The notes: a model not told the origin generated them from the letters alone. 64,000 bases of DNA from Marixanthomonas ophiurae (GCF_003413745.1 NZ_QVID01000001.1:1116001-1180000), one strand, 5' to 3'; numbered from the stretch's first letter, positions 16,394 through 23,463 are shown. Numbers and translations: made by a program.

Positions 16394-16902
16394 AATAAAA
16401 AGATTTGTGTCTGCTTTGTTACAGACTGGTTTATATTTCCCTTATTTGATTTAAACTGAATTAAATTTTAAGGGGTGTTTGTTCTTTTCTTCTGTGCGCC
16501 GCACAATGGATAGAGTGGGTTTTGTCAAGACTTTTAGGGAATAAATCAGGTGTGTTTGCGACGTAGTAAAATGCTCGCATTTTCAAGGAAGTAGAAACCT
16601 TATTTTTCACTAAAACTTGTATAGTCTTTACAAGTTCCATAAGGGCATTAGCAATTCTTTTAAACGCAGTTGCGTTTGAGCGTACCGACAGTTAAGCGAG
16701 ATAAGCAGCTGTGGTTAAATTAGAATTGGTTATGTCGTGCCTGTTTTTCGCTGTACCGAAAAACAATAAAGGCTTTATCCATTATAAACCCCTTAAAATG
16801 TGTAAGGCAGCGGTTCGGTTTTTAAGGATTTTCGAGTAAGGGCTCAAGAAGACCGCGCCGAAAATCCTGTTAAAAAAACCGAAGTGATGACTTTCCGATG
16901 AA
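16394..16902. other. Hairpin-dense noncoding region upstream of ssb
   Basis: No credible gene is present. Short perfect inverted repeats follow one another: GTCTG/CAGAC at 16409-16426; TGTGC/GCACA at 16493-16505; AAAATGC/GCATTTT at 16568-16583. Next come AACTTGTA/TACAAGTT at 16614-16636; AAACGCA/TGCGTTT at 16662-16677; and GTTTTTCG/CGAAAAAC at 16743-16764. A 21-base arm at 16814-16834 pairs with 16859-16883. Such density suggests a structured RNA or a single-strand origin. Function is unknown. Confidence 0.7.
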
Positions 16903-17088
16903 AAGCGGACTTGATTCACAATTTTGGCAAAGGAATGAAGTGTTCCTTACTAGTCCCGATAGCTATCGGGACGGGAAGGGTTAACGGAATGGAAAGCTAA
17001 AATTGGGGATTGTGTCCAAGATATTTGTAGTGAAGCTCTTTTCCCGAAATGTAGCTTTTCGGGAAATGCAGGGGAATGTGCTGAATGG
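16903..17088. repeat. Repeat A, copy 1
   Basis: This ~186-base noncoding element shares long identical stretches with copies 2 and 3. The core runs from GGGAAGGGTTAAC through GGAAAGCTAAAATT to GGATTGTGTCCAAGA. It contains three hairpins: AAGGAA/TTCCTT at 16930-16948, the CCCGATAGCTATCGGG palindrome near 16955-16970, and TTCCCGAAA/TTTCGGGAA near 17041-17063. Confidence 0.8.
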
Positions 17089-17142
17089 CTTATGAAACTC
17101 GCATTAAATAAAAGGGTAATAGTACTTTTGTGAATAGTTAGC

Positions 17143-17337
17143 TCACTCTTCAAAAAGTACTTTTTGATTTTTAGAATAAACATTATTTAAAAGTATTTGG
17201 TAGTAAAGGGGATGCTTCTCTCTGTAGTAAGCTAAATGACACTCTGCACTTTCAATAGTATAATTTTCACTACTTAATTGGTAATGTTCTTCGGCTTCTT
17301 TTAATGAAATGTTGGATTTTAAAGCTGTACTTTTCAT
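17143..17337 (-). CDS. Small hypothetical ICE protein with repeat-B leader
   Basis: The 64-residue soluble protein is rich in Glu, Tyr and Leu and looks helical ('LKEAEEHYQLSSENYTIESAECHLAYYREKHPLYYQ'). It has no recognised family. The ATG at 17337 is preceded by repeat B copy 1, the same leader found upstream of the DUF932 and ParB genes. This strongly suggests the ORF is real and co-regulated with them. No terminator was seen immediately downstream; repeat A copy 1 follows. Confidence 0.6.
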   Translation of the reverse strand: MKSTALKSNISLKEAEEHYQLSSENYTIESAECHLAYYREKHPLYYQILLNNVYSKNQKVLFEE

Positions 17338-17355
17338 AATGTTAAAATTTTTGGG

Positions 17356-17510
17356 TTAAACAATATTGAGCAGAAACCAAACGGAAGCTAAAATTCTTGG
17401 CTCAAAAGGAAACGGAATAAATAAGCGAGGGAAGAAGCTATGGCTTTATGCCGTAGTCTTTTGATGGAAGTATTTTACGAGTTTACCTTGCGTGTATATT
17501 GTATGATAAT
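17356..17510 (-). repeat. Repeat B, copy 1 (shared gene leader)
   Basis: This ~155-base element lies directly upstream of the 64-residue gene and is closely similar to copies at 20538-20690 and 22600-22756. Read on the minus strand it ends in a hairpin (TGAGC/GCTCA with inner CCAA/TTGG) 20-30 bases before the start codon. Confidence 0.85.
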
Positions 17511-17524
17511 TGATTTCCTTTTTT

Positions 17525-17698
17525 AAGCGGACTTGATTCACTATTTTGGCTAGGGAATGAAGTGTTCCTTCCCAGCATAGCGGGAAGGGTTAACGAAATG
17601 GAAAGCTAAAATTGGGGATTGTGTCCAAGACTTGCGTAGTGAAGCTCTTTTCTTGGAATGTAGCATTCCGCGAAATGTAGGGAAATGTGCTGAGTGGG
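17525..17698. repeat. Repeat A, copy 2
   Basis: This copy of repeat A is about 174 bases long, 15 bases from the end of repeat B copy 1. It keeps the GGGTTAAC and GGAAAGCTAAAATT core. The late hairpin has changed on both arms (GGAAT/ATTCC instead of CGAAA/TTTCG) around the same GTAGC loop. Confidence 0.8.
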
Positions 17699-17779
17699 TT
17701 ATTAAAACTGATATCTATCTTAAAGTGAATGGGGTGTATTTGTTGCTTGATTAAGCACTTAATCTTTGGTAAAGCACGA

Positions 17780-17842
17780 AGCCATATTTTTAATTTCCTT
17801 TTTAACTTTCTTATCGTCAAAATACAAATTAAAAATATGGCT
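17780..17842. repeat. 17-bp perfect inverted repeat
   Basis: AGCCATATTTTTAATTT at 17780-17796 is exactly complementary to 17826-17842, with 29 bases between the arms. It lies 88 bases beyond the VOC gene stop. It may act as its terminator or be a relic of a small mobile element. Confidence 0.7.
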
Positions 17843-17930
17843 ACTTTGCAAATACTCCAAAGCTTTTATTTAAGGACTATTTGCCCTCTTTTTTATATAC
17901 ATTGCTCTGTGTTTGTTCTTTTTCACTCGT

Positions 17931-18425
17931 TTAGTTCGGTGAATGCAGACCGATTTTATTTCCTTCCGAATCAAGAAATAGACCGTAATAACCACTTTCA
18001 TCTGCGTGAAGTGATTTCGGAACAATTATTTCGCCACCATTTTTCTCAACTTTATCAAGAATAATTTGAAGATTATCTCCACCATTTAAGTATATAGTTA
18101 CACCATCAGATGAAGGTTTATAGCCTTCTGCTTTAATGATAACTCCTGTAACCATTTGTTCTTCATAAGGGAATATCCCCATTTCCATTTCGGGCATTTC
18201 TATCTTCTCAATGTTAATGTCTAAAATTGCTTGATAAAAATTTACTGCTCTTGAAACATCCGTTGCTGGAATTTCAAAGATTGAAATATGACTTTTCATT
18301 TCTTTTGTTTTTTGATTAATATTAGATTCAACCGGGATAGTTTCGGTTTTAGATTTGTTTTGGTTGTTACAGGCTGTAATGCTAAAGGAAAGAATTATGG
18401 CTGTACAAAGAATGGATTTTTTCAT
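17931..18425 (-). CDS. VOC-family (glyoxalase-like) lipoprotein
   Basis: The protein has about 164 residues from the ATG at 18425. A longer frame to 18452 would add residues before the signal peptide and is less likely. The N-terminus MKKSILCTAIILSFSITAC is a lipoprotein signal with the Cys in ITAC. The mature part carries one VOC/glyoxalase module ('FEIPATDVSRAVNFYQAILDINIE', 'GYYGLFLDSEGNKIGLHS'). Similar cytoplasmic proteins are called glyoxalase/bleomycin-resistance superfamily; a membrane-anchored one is less usual. The substrate is unknown. It lies 75 bases after the AraC gene and is probably cotranscribed with it. It is likely ICE cargo. Confidence 0.8.
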   Translation of the reverse strand: MKKSILCTAIILSFSITACNNQNKSKTETIPVESNINQKTKEMKSHISIFEIPATDVSRAVNFYQAILDINIEKIEMPEMEMGIFPYEEQMVTGVIIKAEGYKPSSDGVTIYLNGGDNLQIILDKVEKNGGEIIVPKSLHADESGYYGLFLDSEGNKIGLHSPN

Positions 18426-18500
18426 TTCGTCCTGTTTGATTTGACAAGACAAATTTAGATTTCGTGCAAATACAAAAATTGTAAAAATGCGACACGCTGA

Positions 18501-19316
18501 CTATTTGTAGAAGAGGGTAGAGAGTGCCATATTTTCATTGCCTAAAAATTCCTTCGGATTAATTCCGGTAAACTCTTTAAAGTCTTTTATAAAATGCGCT
18601 TGGTCGAAGTATTCACTTTCGTAAGCAATGTCGGTTAGGTTTTCTGACTTTTTATTAAGAAGCATTTTTAGTGCATTTTGCAGTCGGATTACTTTACCCA
18701 ACTGTTTTGGGCTAACACCAATTTGTTTTTTGAAATTTCGTTCAAGTTGTCTCCGTTTTGATAAATCTTCTTTAAGGATTTTGCTTATCGAAGCACTTCC
18801 ATTTGTTGCTAAAAGAGCATCAATTGTTGTTTTTACGATATTATTAATTGTAGTTTTTTCATTCAACTTGTCTAAAAAAAAATTTTCAATAATTTCTATT
18901 CGTTCACTAGTATTAGTTGCCTCAATTATTTTTCGCTCCAAGTCACTAGCAGTTTTTTCTCCGAACAACAATTCTATTGTCGTTTCCTTGTTTGCCAAGT
19001 TATTAATGGGCATTGTTACAAAATTTGCAAAACCATAAGGGTAAAAACGAATTGCAAAAGTATTCACATATCCTGTAGGTTCTATATAAAAGGGTTCAAT
19101 TGTCTGTCCGAGAACCATTGCACGAGGTTGTAGTATAAATTCATCTTTCGAAGTGTATCGTTTAATGTCGTCTCCAAGTATAAACGCCATTTCAATTGTG
19201 CCATCAGGAATGATTCGTTGTTTTTGTACATCAGGTTCAGCAGGAACTTCTAAAGTCCAATAGCAACTGACAAGAGATTCTAAATCCGGATGTGGTTGGA
19301 ATGTTTGATAGTTCAT
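18501..19316 (-). CDS. AraC-family transcriptional regulator (DUF6597-like N-terminus)
   Basis: The 271-residue protein has an N-terminal sensor region beginning 'YQTFQPHPDLESLVSCYWTLEVP', with 'IIPDGTIEMAFIL' and 'FYIEPTGYVNTFAIRFYPYGF'. These are features of the DUF6597 domain found before AraC domains. The C-terminal AraC domain shows 'ISKILKEDLSKRRQLERNFKKQIGVSPKQLGKVIRLQNAL' and 'DIAYESEYFDQAHFIKDFKEFTGINPKEF' (two helix-turn-helix units). It probably controls the adjacent VOC lipoprotein gene, possibly in response to a small molecule. Repeat A copy 3 lies about 145 bases upstream. Confidence 0.85.
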   Translation of the reverse strand: MNYQTFQPHPDLESLVSCYWTLEVPAEPDVQKQRIIPDGTIEMAFILGDDIKRYTSKDEFILQPRAMVLGQTIEPFYIEPTGYVNTFAIRFYPYGFANFVTMPINNLANKETTIELLFGEKTASDLERKIIEATNTSERIEIIENFFLDKLNEKTTINNIVKTTIDALLATNGSASISKILKEDLSKRRQLERNFKKQIGVSPKQLGKVIRLQNALKMLLNKKSENLTDIAYESEYFDQAHFIKDFKEFTGINPKEFLGNENMALSTLFYK

Positions 19317-19459
19317 TGAATAATTGATATTTTGTTAAATGACGCACAACTCATTTTTGTGGTCAATAAATATAATGTTATTCGTATTATTAGATAGGAT
19401 TAATTAATTCTTATAAAAATTTCTATTTGAACATTACTGATTAATTTACGTATTTGAAT
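19317..19459. other. AT-rich spacer upstream of the AraC gene
   Basis: No gene is seen. The stretch between the AraC start and repeat A copy 3 presumably holds the AraC promoter, but no consensus element was clear. Confidence 0.4.
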
Positions 19460-19616
19460 AGGAACTGAAATGTTATTTAGCAGTCTCGAAGTTTCGTGAC
19501 GGGAAGGGTTAACACTATGGAAAGCTAAAATTAGGGATTGTGTCCAAGATTATTATAGGGAAGCGCTTTTTCCGGAATGAAGCTTTTCGCGAAATGTAGG
19601 GGAATGTGCTGAACGG
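19460..19616. repeat. Repeat A, copy 3
   Basis: The third copy of repeat A, about 157 bases, retains GGGAAGGGTTAAC, GGAAAGCTAAAATT, GGATTGTGTCCAAGA and the end GGGGAATGTGCTGAA. Hairpin arms differ from copies 1 and 2. It lies between the AraC gene and the DUF932 gene. Confidence 0.8.
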
Positions 19617-19651
19617 TATTGCTTTTAAACATAAGTAGCAAGCACAAAAAA

Positions 19652-19672
19652 ATCCAGTTTAAGGTACTGGAT
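19652..19672 (-). terminator. Intrinsic terminator after the DUF932 gene
   Basis: ATCCAGT/ACTGGAT with a 7-base loop is followed on the minus strand by seven T residues. It starts 13 bases past the DUF932 stop. Confidence 0.8.
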
Positions 19673-19685
19673 GAACCTTTTGGCT

Positions 19686-20546
19686 TTAGGCCATTTCATA
19701 AATTTCATCAAACAATTTCTTGTCCAATCTTTCTTGTTGGCCAAAGCTTTTCTTCAGCGTGTTGTGTAAAACTGCATTGAAGGCATTGTAACCTAACCAC
19801 AAATTAGGTTCCTCGTTTAGCAACAATGCTTCATAATTCAGGATTTCCAGGACTTCACGAGATTTTTTCGAAGGGTCGCTGTTCTTGTCGCTGCATTCAT
19901 ATCTAAAGAGTTTCGTTTTATCAAGAATGGCTTTTACAAATTCCTGTGTATCGATGATTTTAAATTCTTTCATCTTGTCGAATTTCTTGGTTATCGTATA
20001 GAATTCATTGTCCAGAAACTTGTCGAACAGGTTGTTTAGTCTTGGCATAATAAGGTGTGTATTGTTCTTACTATGCTTGATGGAAAACTCAATTTCGGCT
20101 TGTGAAACGTGCAAACCATTGGAACATACTTCTCTATAAAATCCGAAGTGTCCAGAAGTCTTTTCACTACCGTCATACGAGTTTTTGAACCGTAGCATTG
20201 GCAGTATCACGTCCTTATCGTTCTTGACGGTAAACTGACTTATATCGTCTATGATAAAGTCGGTAATGAACGACCTATCATTTTTGTTGATGGTGCGCTT
20301 GTGAAAGTTCAGTTGTGCATCTGTCAGCATTTCTTCAGCTTTCTTGAAGAACAATTGGTTTGGAATGTGTCCATAACTGTTAGATACCACATTGACGATT
20401 TTACCATTTGAAATGATGGCATTTTCAAGCCCTCGTCGGGATTCTATCTGTGTCAGAGTTTTTAAGGATTTCATTTCTGATGAAACAAAGATTTCATCCT
20501 GTTGCAAATTTTGTAAATACATAGCTTTTGAATTTAGATTAAACAA
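19686..20546 (-). CDS. DUF932 family protein
   Basis: The 286-residue protein is related to the DUF932 phage/plasmid-like family. Supporting stretches include 'GRIVNVVSNSYGHIPNQLFFK' (partly as read here), 'FIIDDISQFTVKNDKDVILPMLRFKNSYDGSEKTSGHFGFYREVCSNG' in separate segments, and a late 'LGYNAFNAVLHN'. DUF932 proteins occur widely on plasmids and ICEs next to ParB and SSB and have no settled biochemical role. The ATG may be the one at 20546 or the second Met at codon 9 (20522), which lies nearer the repeat-B leader; the latter is plausible. It has its own leader (repeat B copy 2) and terminator. Confidence 0.85.
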   Translation of the reverse strand: MFNLNSKAMYLQNLQQDEIFVSSEMKSLKTLTQIESRRGLENAIISNGKIVNVVSNSYGHIPNQLFFKKAEEMLTDAQLNFHKRTINKNDRSFITDFIIDDISQFTVKNDKDVILPMLRFKNSYDGSEKTSGHFGFYREVCSNGLHVSQAEIEFSIKHSKNNTHLIMPRLNNLFDKFLDNEFYTITKKFDKMKEFKIIDTQEFVKAILDKTKLFRYECSDKNSDPSKKSREVLEILNYEALLLNEEPNLWLGYNAFNAVLHNTLKKSFGQQERLDKKLFDEIYEMA

Positions 20547-20690
20547 TATTTGAGCTTAACCCAAACGGAAGCTAAAATCTCAGCTCAAAAGGAAACGGAA
20601 TAAATAAGTAAGGGAAGAAGCGGTGGCTTTATGCCGTAGTCTTTTGATGGGTGTATTTTACGAGTTTACCTTTGCGTTACTATTGATTGA
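20538..20690 (-). repeat. Repeat B, copy 2 (shared gene leader)
   Basis: The leader upstream of the DUF932 gene has the same layout as copies 1 and 3, with TGAGCT/AGCTCA pairing close to the start codon. It includes TTTATGCCGTAGTCTTTTGATGG and ATTTTACGAGTTTA, as in the others. Confidence 0.85.
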
Positions 20691-20740
20691 TTATTCTCTC
20701 TATTCCTTGACCATTTTAACCAAGTGTCTATTATAAAAAA

Positions 20741-20774
20741 AAAAGAAGGACCAGCACGAATGCCAATCCTTCTT
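20741..20774 (-). terminator. Intrinsic terminator after the ParB gene
   Basis: AAGAAGGA (20743-20750) pairs with TCCTTCTT (20767-20774) and is followed on the minus strand by a run of about ten T residues. It starts 14 bases after the ParB stop. Confidence 0.85.
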
Positions 20775-20787
20775 CAAACAACAAAAG

Positions 20788-22584
20788 CTACTCTTTCAAT
20801 CCTTGAATTTGCTTTTCAAGAACTGTTATTCGCTCTTTCAAACGTTCTTCACGCTTGTTTCTTTTTTCGGCATATTCTTTTTCGATGCCGTCAATCTTGG
20901 ACTTGTAATAACCTTGCATCGCATTGTAGAATGAAATGTTAGTCAGATTATTAACGTGATTGCTTTCGCCAAAATGCACTTGCTTCGTTAGTATATACCG
21001 TATCAACTTATGAAAGATTTCCTTTTTAAACTTCTTTTTGAAACTCTCAACAATTTCTTCATCTGTCATCTTGGATGTATTGCCCAATAAATTTGAAAAG
21101 AATCTTTGTCGTCCAACATAATCTACATTGTTTTCATACAACGTCAATGAGAATGCTACCATTTCATCCACCGAAAGTGTTTTCTTCGTATCAATGTATT
21201 TGGTGTCTCTAATCATTTCAACAACTTCTTCAAACTGCTTGTTGTTCTCTATTTGCTTCTTGCGTATTTCCCTTTCGTTGATTTTAATTATCTGTTCTTC
21301 AGGGGAACAATCTGCCATTTTTCTGTTTTCCAAAGGTGCTGAATACGATGTCGATTCATTTTTGGACTGTTCAACAATCTTTATAAAGACTTCTTTGTGT
21401 CTGTATGTTTCAGGATGGAACACAATACCTTTTACAAATTCATTTTCTTTAGCGGAATTGTATTTTTCCAATTCTTCTTCGTATTGCTGTAAGGCTTCAT
21501 CCAGCTCAGCTTTAAATTCATCTTCGGAATAATCGTAATGTTGGTATTCTTTCTTGATGTCCTCAATTGTTGGCTTTATCGGATTTTCTATGATTTCAAC
21601 ATCATCCAGCAAATAGACTTTCAAACCGTTCTTTTCCAATTGTGAAATAATCAGCTGATTGTTTTCCTCGTCTGCCCAATACTGTCGTATTTCAGGAATT
21701 AACAGTATGTTCTCTTGTTTCGATTTTTCAATCAAATTCAAGAACGACTTGCTTTTCTTCGTTTCATAACAAGCTGATTTTGTACAAACCATTTTGCCAT
21801 CGCCGAAAAGATTACCTTGATTTGCCGCGTTAAACGGACATTCAATACAAGAGCCTACTTTTGGCACCAATTTCTTATCATTTACATCAAAAGATGCTTT
21901 TTCCAAATCATAGGTCTGGTCTTTAATCATCCTGTTCACCTGATGGGCACTAAAATCTTCGCCCATCGTTTCCAACATCATCTGCTGTTCTTCTGGTTCA
22001 AAAAGTGCAACACCCACACCTAACGAAATCGTCATTTCGCCATTACGAACAAAATGCTTAAAACCTTCAATTAAACCAGCCAGCTTTAATCGTTGTCTGA
22101 TAAAGTTATCTGTTCTTCCCAATCGCTTTGCAATTTCTGTAGGCGCATATTTTTCGCTTAAGTAAGCAATCGCCTCAGCTTCTTCGGTAGGTTCAACATC
22201 CTGCCTTTGCAGATTTTCGATGATTTGAATTTCAAGAACATCGTTGTTCTTATATTCCCTGACAATACACGGAATAGTTTTCTTGTCGGCCATCTTACTT
22301 GCTCGATACCTACGTTCGCCCATCACGATGATAAATTCGTTTCCAGATTTTCGGACTGTAATAGGCTGTAGAACACCGTGCTTTTTGACGCTTTCGGAAA
22401 GCTGTTGCAGATGTGCTTCATTAAAAGTCTTTCTGGGTTGCATCGGGTCGGGAATGACCTTTGCAGTTGATAGGTTCTCAATCTGAAGCCCAATCGCTTT
22501 TTGTGTCAATTTTTCTTTGACTTCTTTCTTGGCGGTGGTAATTTTTTTACCGCTCTTTCTTGTGGTACTCGCTTTTGTTGTCAT
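20788..22584 (-). CDS. ParB/RepB/Spo0J-family protein, large ICE form
   Basis: The protein has 598 residues from the ATG at 22584; an upstream TTG in frame is less likely. A basic Lys/Thr-rich tail occupies residues 1-28. The ParB N-terminal domain (about 40-130) has the nucleotide-binding GERRYR at 89-94 and 'IQIIENLQRQDVEPTEEAEAI'. A helix-turn-helix follows ('PTEIAKRLGRTDNFIRQRLKLAGL'). A Cys-x2-Cys...Cys...Cys cluster around residues 245-280 may bind zinc. The C-terminal half is long and charged. ParB proteins are CTP-dependent DNA clamps; ICE versions may aid maintenance or transcription control. No ParA is adjacent in the window. The leader is repeat B copy 3. Confidence 0.9.
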   Translation of the reverse strand: MTTKASTTRKSGKKITTAKKEVKEKLTQKAIGLQIENLSTAKVIPDPMQPRKTFNEAHLQQLSESVKKHGVLQPITVRKSGNEFIIVMGERRYRASKMADKKTIPCIVREYKNNDVLEIQIIENLQRQDVEPTEEAEAIAYLSEKYAPTEIAKRLGRTDNFIRQRLKLAGLIEGFKHFVRNGEMTISLGVGVALFEPEEQQMMLETMGEDFSAHQVNRMIKDQTYDLEKASFDVNDKKLVPKVGSCIECPFNAANQGNLFGDGKMVCTKSACYETKKSKSFLNLIEKSKQENILLIPEIRQYWADEENNQLIISQLEKNGLKVYLLDDVEIIENPIKPTIEDIKKEYQHYDYSEDEFKAELDEALQQYEEELEKYNSAKENEFVKGIVFHPETYRHKEVFIKIVEQSKNESTSYSAPLENRKMADCSPEEQIIKINEREIRKKQIENNKQFEEVVEMIRDTKYIDTKKTLSVDEMVAFSLTLYENNVDYVGRQRFFSNLLGNTSKMTDEEIVESFKKKFKKEIFHKLIRYILTKQVHFGESNHVNNLTNISFYNAMQGYYKSKIDGIEKEYAEKRNKREERLKERITVLEKQIQGLKE

Positions 22585-22599
22585 AATACTCAAATTTTA

Positions 22600-22756
22600 G
22601 ATTAAACAATATTTGAGCAGAAACCAAACGGAAGATAAAATCTTGGCTCAAAAGGAAACGGAATAAATAAGCGATGGAAGAGACGTTGGCTTTATGCCGT
22701 AGTCTTTTGATGGAAGTATTTTACGAGTTTAAATTGCGGTCATATTGTATGATAAT
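22600..22756 (-). repeat. Repeat B, copy 3 (shared gene leader)
   Basis: The leader upstream of the ParB gene is nearly identical over its length to copy 1, including GTATGATAAT at the distal end. The TGAGC/GCTCA hairpin lies about 25 bases before the start codon. Confidence 0.85.
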
Positions 22757-22829
22757 AAACCCCCTTAGTTAAATTTTTATTTTCAATTCATTGGTAATAT
22801 ATTAGTTTAATATTTATTGGTAATAAATG

Positions 22830-22858
22830 TTGTTAATTGAAAAGAATTATTATTTTTG
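22830..22858 (+). promoter_or_regulatory. Promoter reading outward across the attachment site
   Basis: TTG at 22830-22832, an 18-base spacer and TATTTTTG at 22851-22858 match the Bacteroidota -33 TTG / -7 TAnnTTTG pattern. It points right, toward the tRNA fragment. No gene follows before the terminator at 23073-23101. Confidence 0.55.
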
Positions 22859-22968
22859 CATCAGACGAATCAAATTGAACTACAACTCACGAGAATTAGT
22901 TCACAAATCGTCAACATAGATAAAAATATTTGGCAGAAGTGCCACAGCGACAGGGCTCGCCAAGCAAG

Positions 22969-22990
22969 GTTCGAGTCTCGTCCAGACCGC
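22969..22990 (+). other. attR: Right attachment site: displaced 3' end of tRNA-Asp
   Basis: The segment reads as T-loop TTCGAGT (22970-22976), T-stem 3' arm CTCGT, acceptor 3' arm CCAGACC (22982-22988) and discriminator G (22989). This is the 3' end typical of Bacteroidota tRNA-Asp, whose 5' acceptor arm would be GGTCTGG. No such 5' part lies upstream, so it is a fragment. ICEs commonly integrate at tRNA 3' ends, so this marks the right junction. Confidence 0.75.
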
Positions 22991-23072
22991 AAAATTTCCT
23001 TCTTCAAGGAAAATTAAAATGTTGTGTTGTCCCGATTAAGTTCGGGAAGTGGTTTAGAAATAGACCGATGAG

Positions 23073-23101
23073 AAGCTTATCCAAATGGATGGGCTTTTTT
23101 T
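23073..23101 (+). terminator. Stranded terminator of the tRNA-Asp unit
   Basis: AAGCTTATCC (23073-23082) pairs fully, with two G-U pairs, with GGATGGGCTT (23087-23096) around AAAT, then T-run. With no gene upstream in this orientation, it probably ended the original tRNA-Asp transcript before the ICE inserted. Confidence 0.75.
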
Positions 23102-23132
23102 GTTTTGCGCTATTCTATAAAATGAAACATAA

Positions 23133-23160
23133 AAAACCCGAAACGTTTGTTTCGGGTTTT
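23133..23160 (-). terminator. Terminator after the small lipoprotein genes
   Basis: AAACCCGAAAC/GTTTCGGGTTT with a 4-base loop is flanked on the minus-strand side by TTTTTT. It lies 24 bases past the stop of the leftward gene at 23184-23429. Confidence 0.8.
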
Positions 23161-23183
23161 ACATTTTTAAAGAAAATTAAAAA

Positions 23184-23429
23184 TTAATTATCGTTATCGG
23201 TCTTAACCTTCATTTTGGTTTCGCCGTCTTCTTCTTTAATTTTTACTTTTTTGTCTTCGGTTTCCATTTTTATTTTGGTTTCGTCACCGTCAACTTTTCT
23301 CTTTACTTCAGCACCTTCGTCTTGCATTTCTTCTACCATTTCTTCAGCTTCGGTCTTTTTTTGATCGCGACACGAAGTTAATGGGGCTAAGAATAATGCA
23401 GCTAAGGCAATCATTGCTATTTTTTTCAT
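23184..23429 (-). CDS. Small acidic lipoprotein (third of a tandem trio)
   Basis: The 81-residue protein has a lipoprotein signal ending LAPLTSC followed by RDQ. The mature part is almost only charged residues (Lys/Glu/Asp/Thr), with near-repeats such as 'TKIKMETEDKKVKIKEEDGETKMKVKTD'. No family is recognised. It shares signal, SCRD start and gene order with two neighbours upstream on the same strand, suggesting tandem duplication and divergence. A terminator follows. Confidence 0.7.
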   Translation of the reverse strand: MKKIAMIALAALFLAPLTSCRDQKKTEAEEMVEEMQDEGAEVKRKVDGDETKIKMETEDKKVKIKEEDGETKMKVKTDNDN

Positions 23430-23463
23430 AATAATTGGTTTTGTTTATTGGTTAAAGTTTGGT

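Larger units (their letters stand above)
1..22990. mobile_element. Integrative conjugative element, right-hand part
   Basis: The segment combines a tra operon (traJ, traK, traM, traN), a mobilisation operon (accessory protein, relaxase, coupling ATPase), SSB, DUF932 and ParB. It ends exactly at a fragment matching the 3' end of tRNA-Asp. Beyond that point only housekeeping chromosomal genes follow. The left end, the integrase and the rest of the tra genes are outside the window. Cargo consists of a type III restriction-modification based operon (3151-11819) and an AraC/VOC pair (17931-19316). The gene families are those of Bacteroidota CTnDOT-like conjugative transposons. The right boundary is inferred from the tRNA fragment and the stranded terminator behind it. 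Confidence 0.85.

Noticed and set aside
16950-17183. A 77-codon leftward open frame over repeat A copy 1
   Set aside because: It lies inside the structured repeat, its frame is not kept in the other copies, and it has no start context or family resemblance.
17590-17820. A 76-codon leftward open frame over repeat A copy 2
   Set aside because: Same reason: the repeat, not a protein, explains the similarity, and the reading frame differs between copies.
22900-22990. A complete tRNA gene
   Set aside because: The 3' end matches tRNA-Asp, but no matching 5' acceptor arm, D arm or anticodon arm lies upstream.
22930-23187. An 85-codon rightward open frame across the attachment site
   Set aside because: It runs through the tRNA fragment and a terminator hairpin, so coding is not credible.
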